Below are positions 45,701 through 54,472 of a stretch of DNA of 64,000 bases, piece after piece. The stretch is from Ganoderma boninense (taxonomy: Eukaryota; Basidiomycota; Agaricomycetes; Polyporales; Polyporaceae). The stretch spans positions 3,580,467 through 3,644,466 of the forward strand of contig CM035305.1 of the NCBI GenBank assembly GCA_002900995.3, written 5' to 3'. Made by a program: the position numbers and the translations under genes. A model generated the notes under the pieces. The model searched no databases and was not told the DNA's origin. It was given only the letters and a program-made list of their open reading frames with translations. Numbering within the stretch: position 1 is the first letter of the stretch; every line of letters begins with the position of its first letter.

Positions 45701-46184
45701 GTCAATCCGTCAGGTGCATCGCAAAACCTTGTCTGGCGACTTGATGGTCAAGGCGGCGGACACCGTGGACCTTCTGGTGAACATCAAGGTGAACGACGTA
45801 AACGGGCCTGCAGCGTACCGAGGGAAGCGCGTCAGTGACCGGTCGGTCGCGGTCTTCTTGAACATCTACGCCAACTGGATTGGCCAAATGAAGGAGGTCA
45901 AGCGGTACAAGGACCTGTACGACAAACATCCGCCTGTCAAGGCCTATCTCAAGGCGGTGGGAGCCTTTGGCACGAGCGCCGTCGCTCTGCTCAAGGGCCT
46001 GAAGGAAGCGGCCGAAGAACCCGTCCCGGCGAAGGGTCCGCCCAAGAATGCGAAGGCGACCACGAGATTGCACAAGCGGCCACGCGTGGTCTCGTCCGAT
46101 TCCTCGTCCGAAGCCGAGGCAGGGCCGTCGACTTTTCAAGCAGATCTCGACGTCGCAGGTTACACAGAGTTGGACGAGGAGTGA
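42748..46184 (+). CDS. 994-aa orphan protein of the element
   Basis: Nine exons: 42748-42809, 42869-42896, 42950-43192, 43257-44330, 44383-44445, 44498-44744, 44803-44981, 45036-45344, 45405-46184. Every junction keeps frame. Layout: a folded N-terminal part (WDCVPVRIGVKLMFLWTGES, then ITIDWSRIARWMKAQ); a disordered Ser/Thr/Pro region of about 330 residues; a folded middle (NVRVFVAYYPKFRKFLVWSG, SYTIGRVERGVAEA); a Lys/Arg-rich linker with KGKQR repeats and a nuclear-localisation-like RRKRSRK; and a helical C-terminal domain (VFLNIYANWIGQMKEVKRYK) ending in an acidic tail. I do not recognise the family. It could also be two genes (break near 44330), but phase-0 introns with consensus sites join the halves without a start codon of their own. 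Exon 2 is a 28-nt microexon. Confidence 0.68.
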
Positions 46185-47020
46185 TTGACACGAGAGGGTT
46201 ACGTTAGTTGCTGCGCACGTATGTACCATCCACCATTTATGTCAAGTGGTTTGGGCCCGTGAAGAGAATTTGCTCCCAATTGCCGAGCATGACTTACGCT
46301 CGTGGACTCTGATGCTTCGGCGGTGGGTTTGAGCGCAGCCATTAGAATGAAGTCGCTGTCCCCCTGCATCAGGTGCTTGGCCACTTGACTCACACAGACA
46401 GCCAGCTCAAAGAAGTGGTCGGCGATTTGTATGGGGCAGGAGGACGCGTCAACGAAGTGGCATGCACACGTTAATAGCCTTGGATGATCGCTCAACGAAG
46501 TGGCTGCCCACGTCAATAGCCTTGGAAGATGCCTCAACTAAGTGGCAGCCCACGATAACTGTGCTGGAGCCTCCTTCAATGACGTGGTTGCACACGTGAA
46601 TAGAGCAAGAGGCTCCCTCAAAGAACTGTTTGGCGTATGAATCGCAACACCGATAGATGCCTTGAACAAGCCCTCTATCGCACTTGCATGAATTCAGATG
46701 TCTGAGGTCCTAGGCCGAACGAAGTCGCTGAGCAAGGCTTTGGCATTGTGGATGCACACTGCCAAGAACTCTCCGCACACTTGACAGAGTTGTGCGCCCA
46801 AATGACCCGTACGTGTCTGCAGACATTCGACACAAGTAAGTGTGCCAACCCGTGATTGCACCAAGAAAAACAATTTATGCCATTAAGTGCGGACTGTGGT
46901 CGAAATGCATTCATCTACGGAGTCGGTGACCATCGGCTTGTACACTGCAGGACAATTCACGAAGCACGATTTATGCGGAGGATGACGTCGTCCAACTAGC
47001 ACACTCCATCATTTCTGCCA
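46185..47020. repeat. Diverged 42-bp satellite and flanks
   Basis: About six 42-bp units from 46407 to 46661, each starting TCAANGAAGTGG; the clearest begin at 46407, 46449, 46492, 46534, 46576 and 46618. Phase is kept to within one base although the units diverge, so the array is old. No gene is seen in the rest of the stretch. Confidence 0.75.
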
Positions 47021-47462
47021 TCAGAGCTTCTCGGTCTTGATCACCACTCCCTCAGCGTTTCCTCCGCGATGTCCGAACTTGCGGTGTTCCTTAAAAGCCT
47101 TGAATTGGGCGAGATGAGCGTTTTCGCCCTGCAAGAGGGTGAGCGAACGATAAGATGAAACTAATGATCCACAAACCTCCATGCGGGACTTCTTCTTCAC
47201 AGGGCGGTCCGACCTTGGATTATCAGTGCCATCGGAAGACGAGCTATCCTCCTCGGTCTCGGTCTCGTGACGTTTCTACGCAAATGGTCATCACCTGGTG
47301 TGAAACCAAAGGAAATGCATACATACCTTCCCCACGTACGATTTCGACGAGCTGGCGAAGGCCGTATCAGACATAGTAGCCGAAGTCTACAAAATACCAT
47401 TTATTAAACTTCATGTATGCAGCATTCTACTCACGTACCGTTGTAGCCTTGGTCTTGCCCAT
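47021..47462 (-). CDS. 96-aa small charged protein
   Basis: Exons 47462-47439, 47386-47327, 47275-47177 and 47128-47021; all junctions in frame. The product starts MGKTKATTTSATMSDTAF, has an acidic and Ser-rich middle (ETETEEDSSSSDGTDN), a basic PVKKKSRME that could be a nuclear signal, and ends FKEHRKFGHRGGNAEGVVIK. No family recognised. The first exon encodes only eight residues. It lies just downstream of the Zn2Cys6 gene on the same strand and could be its 3' part, but the phases do not join cleanly and it has its own ATG in good context (AAAACCATGG). Confidence 0.5.
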
Positions 47463-47603
47463 GGTTTTCGTGTCGCGGTGATCAATGTCTGACTGAGCGC
47501 TAGTATTAACGCTCAGTTTGTCTTGCAGGCGTCGTGAGGGCAGGCGGAATCCAGCAGAGGGCGAAGGCTGGGAGAAGCGAACTTTAATGGATCGCCAGAA
47601 AAA

Positions 47604-48239
47604 TCAACTCGAGGGGAACCATACCTCGCGGGAACTGGGTTCATAGTCAGCATCCTCAACCTCAGTGTTCCGACCCTTGCCCTTCTTCTTTGTCTCGGGA
47701 TCATTGGCATCTCCCCCGATTCCGGGAGTAACCGCTGCGCGCCGCCCACGGCTGCCCCCACTTTCCTCAGCCAATGGACCATCCCGCACCTTCGCCCCGA
47801 TATGGTTTCCGCTCAAAGCGTGTTGGCTTCCTCTATCCCCACCGTGATCCGTCGCAACCCGCCTAGCAGGATAGATGGCACCAGGGGAAGCTGCAGATAT
47901 CTTGCGCACCTCCTGCAAGATCTGTTCGGCCACGGAGAGCACTGTTTTCTGTGAGCCTAAGATAGACTTATAAACATCATCAGCGCGGCCCATGTGGACC
48001 TCCACATTGTTGATTAAGTCCGGGAGGAACACATCCTCCGGGCGCGCTCTCACGTCTGTTAACAGCCACTGGTCAGGCCTAAACCTCAAGATCAAAAGGG
48101 AGGGGGGCGCACCTCGGCGAAATGAGCAATCCAAGTCTTTGTCGTTGCAACGGTTGCATTTGCGGTTGCGGTTGCGAACGCGACAAGTCTTGCGGCTGTG
48201 GGCGCACTGGATGCAGGGGGGGGAGTAGACGACCTCCAT
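47604..48239 (-). CDS. Zn2Cys6 cluster protein
   Basis: Single exon, 211 aa. Near the N terminus the six cysteines are spaced C-x2-C-x6-C-x8-C-x2-C-x6-C, with basic residues between (SRKTCRVRNRNRKC), matching the fungal binuclear zinc cluster. A helical segment follows (DVYKSILGSQKTVLSVAEQI) that could dimerise, then a Gly/Lys-rich tail. Family knowledge: such clusters bind CGG-type half sites as dimers. The element ends are full of CCGNCGG-like palindromes, so binding of this protein to the inverted repeats is conceivable, though this is inference only. The frame stops at 47604; a spliced extension past 47623 cannot be excluded. Confidence 0.65.
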   Translation of the reverse strand: MEVVYSPPCIQCAHSRKTCRVRNRNRKCNRCNDKDLDCSFRRGAPPSLLILRFRPDQWLLTDVRARPEDVFLPDLINNVEVHMGRADDVYKSILGSQKTVLSVAEQILQEVRKISAASPGAIYPARRVATDHGGDRGSQHALSGNHIGAKVRDGPLAEESGGSRGRRAAVTPGIGGDANDPETKKKGKGRNTEVEDADYEPSSREVWFPSS

Positions 48240-49075
48240 TGGCGAAGTTAGAAGTCAGGACAGGGGTGGTGGTCTACAGTGCCCACTGGCGGGCCACGCC
48301 ATACTGCTCTTATACGTACTCGCGCGGGCTGGCAAACGAGAGGACACGGAAACCTCTTCACTGGATGGCAGGACTCGAACTTCGACTACACGCCAATTTC
48401 ATAACCGAATGCCACATGTAACGGGCCATAGGCATTGCAGCAGGTGCAAAACATATCTTTAGTGCCGCAATGACCTCAAACGACGACGAACCACCTACCG
48501 CAGCATGACACTTCATTCGCTTAGCCTGCATCACCTCGCCACGGGTCAGTGGCTATTGGGAGGGTAATGTGATAATTGCCAGACACACATACGTGGTGCG
48601 AACCCCTCCAATTGTGGACGTCGTCACCATCTGCAACTCACACAACCGCGGTGAATCACACCGCATGCATGCGCATAGCGCAGGCACGCGAAATATGGAT
48701 CCCAGTCGTCACAACACGAGTGCGAGGAATGCAGAATGTGGCACGCTTGAAGGGTCCACATGTGTCGCGATCTCTGACATGTTGAGTGAATTAGATGAAA
48801 TCCAACGAATCGAGCAAGGCATGGTGGCAAACGGAACATCATCTGCGTGGATCATCACTCTGGATGGCAAGATACTTGCCCACCTGCACCTCGTGGATGT
48901 GAAAGCCTACGCCGAAGCATATGCCGTCGGCGGTGTTCACATCACACTCTCCCACCCCCCACGCGGGGAGGGCTCAGTTGGTAGCAGTTGACAGGCACCT
49001 CGCGCAAGAACGCGCACTGGTCAATGACGTACGCGCCGACTTTGCCCAAGCGGGGGCTGCCTCGCCTGAGGGGAT
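48240..49075. other. Island stretch without a recognised gene
   Basis: About 840 bp between the Zn2Cys6 gene and the right minisatellite. A GTTCGAGTCC string on the minus strand near 48370 resembles a tRNA T arm, but no cloverleaf can be built. Confidence 0.5.
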
Positions 49076-49372
49076 TGACACCGCGACCGAGTGCATGGAC
49101 ACTGCGACCGAGTGCATGGACACCGCGACCGCGACCGAGTGCATGGACACCGCAACCAAGTGGATGGACACCGCGACCAAGTGGATGGACACCGCGACCG
49201 AGTGCATGGACACCGCGACCGAGTGCATGGACACCGCGACCGAGTGCATGGACACCGCAACCAAGTGGATGGACACCGCGACCAAGTGGATGGACACCGC
49301 GACGAAGTGGATGGGCAGCGCGACCGAGTGGATGGACACCCCGACCAAGGGGATGGGCAGCGCGACCGAGTG
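49076..49372 (+). repeat. Right 21-bp minisatellite
   Basis: About fourteen tandem units with consensus GTGCATGGACACCGCGACCGA and a variant with GTGGATGG, in the same orientation as the left array; both share GTGNNTGGACAC. One unit carries a 6-bp insertion (GCGACC). All frames read through because the unit is 21 bp. Confidence 0.9.
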
Positions 49373-50899
49373 GTGCTTCCCCATCGCAATGGGACAGAAA
49401 CACTAAATGCCTGTGCCGACTGCCAGCATCGCGTGAGTAGCAGGGCGCCGACGCGAAGTGGTCAGGAGGAGCGAACGCACTAAGGGTGGAGGGTCTGGCC
49501 ACTTCGCGCGAGTCGATGGCCAAGGTGAGTGAGTGGCCCATCTCTCGAATGACGTGAGTGCTGACAGCGCAACAGAGATTAGTCCTCCGGGATGAGGGGC
49601 CCACCGCAGGCGCGGTGTGGTTGCTGCCTTCGCGCACGGTGCGACAGGCAGGGTGACTGGAATGAATACTTACATCGTCCCAGCGGTGGCTCTCCGTCGC
49701 ACATGGGAGCGCGTTGACGAGAAATATAAGGGACGCGTTTGCGACTTTGCTCGAACGGCATCTTTTACGAGCGACGTGATTGCCCCATTGTGGAAAGTGC
49801 TTGCACTTCGGAGGAAACGCGCACCTCAAAATAATAAACGAGGTGCGTGATAGAAGTGAGCATACACCTCAGCTGCGTAATGGTTCACTTGAAGCAAAGG
49901 TTAAACTACGTGGTCCGAGTGGACGGCAACGTTTCTTGAACGGCAGATTAGGGGATGCACATGACAAAACGCCGCCAGCAAGTGGTAACACTATCGGCGG
50001 GAAGGATACACACTTTGCGTAAGAGGGTCACAACGTCATGTGAATGGCCCACTTCACGAGAGAGGTGTGCAGCCATGTGAGACAAAGGGTCTGCCCACGT
50101 CGAGCGAATGCACAATTCATTGCTGACGGTAACTACCACCCTGGCGCAAGTGGCAGCACCCCAAGGGCTAGGGGGTGGCCACGTCACGCGAATGGCTCAA
50201 AGTGCGACTGAAGTACATGTCGCGCCTTTGTATACATAAGAGATATATACAGAAGTTGTCACCTCGCGCATCCTGTGGAACCATCGTGAGCGAATGGCAA
50301 GGTACATGGACCACGCATTCATTCGGAGTAGTGTGCATACCACACAGGCCGACGGGAGCACCCGCCACAGCACTTGGGCTGCATGTAGCCTCGCTTTCAA
50401 AGAGACAGCAGGATGAAAGCCAAGGGCGCAATGTCAGTCAGCAGGTAGTTTGGGGGGAAAGGGGAAGGGGACAGTCCTTATCGATGAGTATGCACTTGTG
50501 CTTGAAAGTAACTCGCGATGAGTGCGCACTGCATCTTGAGGATGAATCGCGTCCAGTGTAATTCAGGCCAACAAATATGGTTCAAACAATATAGATTGAT
50601 TCCACGATGGACAGACATTGTACTACTAACATGGATACAAATGGCAGCATATGCCACAGGACCTCCTTGAAGTGGTAGTGACAGGTCGGAGAACAAGCAA
50701 GAGTGGAGGGCAGACCTGCATGAAGCTCGATTGTTCTACGATATGAACAGTGATGGCTTCCTGTCAGGACAGCGGCCGCTGTCCTGAGAGGGGCCGACAC
50801 TGGGAGGTGGTCGCAGTCCCAGATGGACCATGACCAACACATCCTGCTTCTCGGCGTCTGTATTACAACTCCGCTGTTAGCCACTCGGCCCGCCACTTC
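49373..50899. other. Right subterminal region of the element, no gene recognised
   Basis: About 1.5 kb rich in diverged short repeats of the type GTGGCCAC...CGCGAATGGC, with no open frame showing family features. Confidence 0.5.
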
Positions 50900-50970
50900 C
50901 GCCGCAATCCGTCGGTTTCCGCCGGATCCGCCGGATCCGGCGGATTTCACCCCACGGTTCCCCTGTTCTC
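50900..50970 (-). repeat. Right terminal inverted repeat
   Basis: Read on the minus strand from 50970: GAGAAC, GAAC, GTGGGG, TCCGCCGGA, TCCGGCGGA, TCCGGCGGAA, CCGACGGATT. Counterpart of 29391-29463. Confidence 0.82.
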
Positions 50971-50978
50971 CCCCATCT
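50971..50978. repeat. Right target-site duplication CCCCATCT
   Basis: Exact direct copy of 29383-29390, directly abutting the right inverted repeat. Confidence 0.8.
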
Positions 50979-51163
50979 GGGCAAGTCATCCGAAATGCGT
51001 CTATTCCGCTGCATGTCCGAGAGCAAACGCGGTATCGGTTTCGAAAGGTATGTAGCTACGAACATATATACATACGAACTCCACTATATAGTACAGTAGT
51101 CTAAAGTCCCTTGAACTGTCTCCATATCATCTGGGTAACGCGGTGGTATAAATGTCTATACGT

Positions 51164-52902
51164 TCATGGAGAGAGTTGCTGCTGTTTCGTGAGGTGTTCT
51201 TCTAAACATGCCAAGACACGCTGCTTGGGGTACTTTGGCGCAACAGGGAGTCCTCTATGTTTCACCAAACGGCGGACGTTGTTAGGATCTTAGAAAAACC
51301 ACGATATTAAATCAAATGGACGGTCCGGGATTTAGCCAGTAAGAACGTACAGTCTGTGATAATTCCGTCCACTTTCCAGTCCAAAAGCTGGTCAACAATG
51401 GTAAGCCTGTTGACCTGCCGACAACCACATCAATGTGGGCACTTTCGCTGAGATATTCGATGCAATTGTAACATACCGTCCATGGTTTGACTTTCAGGCC
51501 CAGCCGCTGAGCATGCTCGACCATCTCCCTCGTCGTAAAGGGGATGTAACCATCCATGTCGGGGTCAGGCACGGGTGTGTCGGACGCTGAAGCTGCCGGA
51601 GATAGAATATCCGCACGGATGCTGTGAGCAGCCTGTGCGATTTGTCTGGAGATCGACGGCCCAGGGAACGAGTCGAGACGGAGACCAGCCAGCCATGGGC
51701 TGGTGCTGTTATCCGGGTGGAATGCGGTTTCGCTGTGGTGGAATGCAATGAGAACAAGTTTGCTTCCCATGGGCACAAAGGTGCTCACTCCTCAATAAGG
51801 GCCGCGGTGATGATAGAAGGGTCCAGCTCCTTCATCGCGGCGATTGTCCTCCAGTCGAAGCTCTGGTACTGACCAGGATGTCAGCGTTGCTCCCCAGCTA
51901 ATTGCTGCTATTCCCCATTAGACTCACTGTGATGGAGTGCTTGTACGGGCTCTTGCTGAACAGCGCGTACTGTTTGGTCACGAAGTCCTGCACGCCCAGC
52001 GTTCTATTCGGGTACCGCGCATCGATCTTGGACTCGATGTTCCATAGAACCTGATGCGCGGGATCCGCGCACTCCACGAAGTCGAAGGCCTCCTGCATGG
52101 TGGATATCCGCGTGCCCGGGAAAGTCAATTGCATGGCTGCGTGACGTATGCCCCCTACTCAGCACGTCTGCACCTGCATCAGATCCATCGAGACCAGACT
52201 CACGGTAGCCGTACTGGCGTTTGGAGCCACAGTCGACCGTGCGAAGCTGCGCGAGCGTAAGATTTGCGATGTACTTCCCCACGTAAGGGAAGTCGGGATC
52301 GCCAGGAAACTGGGTTGCCGGGGATACCCCGTCAGGACATTGCCACTCGAGCCTGCTGAGGCACAAGGGGGCGGGACTTACCGCGGGTGACGTGTCCTGA
52401 CACTTCGCGGCGGTGATCTCCTCGTCGTGCCACACCACGACGTGCCCGTCCTGCATGGCAGTTCGCAAAGGCGCTCACGACGGAGCGACGGCGAGAATAT
52501 TCACCTTTGTGATGCCGTTGTCAAGCTCGAGCGTCGACGCGCCGTCGATTAGGCCCCTGTCACCACCAACCGCACCGGCGCGATTCCCAGCATCCGGTCA
52601 GACTCGGACGGAACTCGTCAGCACTGCGGAAATGCCCCTCACCATGCAAAGCTGGGCAACAAGTTCTCGATAGTGTTTCCCCGACCTCCTCGGTGGGCCT
52701 GTAGAGGAGATGGGCAGGAGTGGTGAATGCATAGACACATTGGGCGGGTAATCTCTCAGCATACCTGGACATCAAAATAACGACCGTGGCGCTGCATCGT
52801 GTTCGAGGGGACATTGAGGGGTCGCTGTGCAGGCGAGGCAGAGACCACCATGAGAAGCGCATCGCTCGCCAGATTCGCGAGGAAGGCGATGGGGGCGAGC
52901 AT
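51164..52902 (-). CDS. Secreted glycerophosphodiester phosphodiesterase (GDPD family)
   Basis: Ten exons: 52902-52765, 52698-52643, 52556-52505, 52450-52382, 52309-52204, 52136-51928, 51868-51789, 51732-51477, 51414-51351, 51288-51164; 384 aa, intact. A signal-peptide-like N terminus (MLAPIAFLANLASDALLMVV, then SASPA) precedes the catalytic blocks FDVQAHRGGRGNTIENLLPS (HR and EN), GLIDGASTLELDN (ExD) and DGHVVVWHDEEI (second catalytic His). The rest of the TIM barrel ends KVKPWTVNRLTIVDQLLDWK and VDGIITDYPN. Family knowledge: GDPD enzymes release sn-glycerol 3-phosphate from glycerophosphodiesters, helping phosphate and lipid turnover; a secreted form would act at the cell surface. The right end of the mobile element lies about 190 bp beyond its stop codon. 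Confidence 0.92.
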
Positions 52903-53610
52903 GCTGGGAGCGGCAGGAGGACTGTGCAGAAGGGCGAGACGGTCAGTGGTGGCCAGGTTGCGGCTCGGGAATATAAGCGAGGGGTTAATCCCCTCCGCTT
53001 CCGAAGTTTGGGTTTCAGATCATGAGCTCAGCGTGAGCGGGAAGTGGGCGATAGGCATTTGGCGGAGTGGGCCGTGATCACACGTTGGATGCTCGTCCAC
53101 AGCCCACAAACGAACGTTCATGGCATCTGCTAAATGCGGCAGGTACCGCGCCAAATACAGCAGGTAGGGACAACCGCCGAATCCCGAGAGGGAGTTTCTG
53201 TTAGAGTACTGCGAGAGGCGCGGCGTATCAATGGGGCGAACGTGCAGCACAGTTACGCACGAAATGCCGACACGGGCCGGATCTCTCGGACGAGAGCTGG
53301 CGAGAGGCAATGCAAGGATGCGACAATCGGCATCTGGAGCCCAGCCCACTCTCGAAGGCGGGCGATTCTCCTGAGAGGCCAAGTTCGGCACTTACTTTCA
53401 GCAACCAATTCATGAAAACAGCGTCGGAAAAAAACGTACGAGGCGTCATGAGGACCATAAATGCGGCGCAACTTGTAAGATGGGTGGCAGGGTGGGGTTC
53501 TATTGACTGGGGCGAAAATGGCTCACAATTGGATGTGAAAGGGGATTTGGTATTACACAGAGACAAGGTATGGCGATAGTTAAGGGCAGAGAGGGATAAA
53601 CATGGAGATA
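52903..53610. other. Intergenic, phosphodiesterase promoter and COX19 3' region
   Basis: About 700 bp. Open frames on both strands here show no family features. Nothing else recognised. Confidence 0.5.
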
Positions 53611-54086
53611 TCACATTGCTCTCGGTTTGTCCTTCGGATTATCTTTTGAGACAGCACTGTTGCCGCCTGCTTGCCCGACGTTGTTGAGGCCCAAGTTCTC
53701 CCATTCGTCACGGTCCATGAGCCCGCTGAGCCTTCACAGTGAGAGGATGGTCGCCATGTGGGACTGCGTGGAAAACTCACCGAGCCATACGGCATTCCAG
53801 ATAGTCCTTGTTCAGGTGTCGACAGGGAGTCGAATTGTTAGTGTTCTTACGCAAGCAGTTCAAGTACATCTGCATATACTGCTTGCACTCCCCTGCATAC
53901 ACCCGCTGAGCCTCGTGCACGGCAGCGACAAGAAGATCCGATAGACGCACCGTAGTGATCCAATGGGAACGAACCCCGGTCCTGCGAGACGGATTGAGTT
54001 CATACGGCATGAGATGTCACGCCAGGACGCACGGGTGGTGAGACTGAAAAGCCTCCTGACAGAGAGGGCGGCCGGCCGAAGGACAT
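53611..54086 (-). CDS. COX19: Cytochrome c oxidase assembly protein COX19
   Basis: Exons 54086-54033, 53981-53951, 53892-53781 and 53725-53611; 103 aa, intact. The product begins MSFGRPPSLSGG, has the family block PPDRGSFPLDHYGECK, and carries the twin CX9C motifs CKQYMQMYLNC and CRHLNKDYLEC, then RMARGLMDRDEWENLGL. Family knowledge: COX19 is an intermembrane-space CHCH protein that works with COX11 and copper in building complex IV and is imported by Mia40. Exon 2 is only 31 nt. Confidence 0.96.
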
Positions 54087-54472
54087 GGTCAGAGGTAAAT
54101 TTGTGCCAGCAGATATCAGAGACTAGAGACCAGCGCGTGGACTCCGAGGTGGGCGAGGATGAGGCTGCTGCAGAGGACGACGGGGAACGCACACGACTTG
54201 CCAGTGACGCGACCGGGATAGAGCGGGCGGATACGCGCACGTGAGGGACTTCTTAGGCCATGGCTCACGTGCGGTGACGTTAGGAGGGGGCAATTCCGAA
54301 TTCGGAGCACGAGGAACGTCGAAGATTGGCCGAGGAGAGCAATTCGGAATTCGGCACTCGTACTTAGTACATAGCTCGCCGCAGCCTTTGTATGCAAGAA
54401 CACCTCCCCCGTCCGCCGTGACCCCAGGGCCTGACTCCAGTCTCGAGACCCGAAACCCGCCGCACACAATCG
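54087..54472. promoter_or_regulatory. COX19 promoter and bZIP 3' region
   Basis: Contains two related palindromic elements, CAATTCCGAATTCGG at about 54291-54305 and CAATTCGGAATTCGG at about 54340-54354, 49 bp apart, with an ATTGG (CCAAT) box between them near 54325. Confidence 0.5.

Larger units (their letters stand above)
29391..50970. mobile_element. 21.6-kb KDZ-superfamily DNA transposon with cargo genes
   Basis: Bounded by imperfect inverted repeats (29391-29463 and 50900-50970), whose outer ends both read G[T/A]GAAC, and by a perfect 8-bp direct repeat. Inside are one CxC5/CxC6-KDZ transposase gene and six other genes unrelated to the housekeeping genes on either side, plus satellites near both ends and one internal satellite. 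Family knowledge: KDZ (Kyakuja-Dileera-Zisupton) transposases are very common in mushrooms, and Zisupton elements are long and, to my recollection, make 8-bp target duplications. Without the element, RIP1 and the phosphodiesterase gene would be tandem minus-strand neighbours about 390 bp apart. That the whole segment moves as one unit is inference from the ends. Confidence 0.8.

Noticed and set aside
48365..48425. tRNA gene on the minus strand
   Set aside because: A T-arm-like GTTCGAGTCC is present but no acceptor or D arm pairs, and the anticodon-like loop faces the other strand.
48974..49406. Repetitive open frames over the right minisatellite
   Set aside because: Same reason: a 21-bp unit keeps all frames open.
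29391..50970. Starship-type element or KDZ element with a TET/JBP dioxygenase
   Set aside because: No tyrosine recombinase was found, and no 2-oxoglutarate dioxygenase motifs (HxD...H with downstream Arg) were seen in any island gene.
53020..53391. Minus-strand open frame of 123 codons between the phosphodiesterase and COX19 genes
   Set aside because: No family features and overlapping frames of similar length on the other strand.
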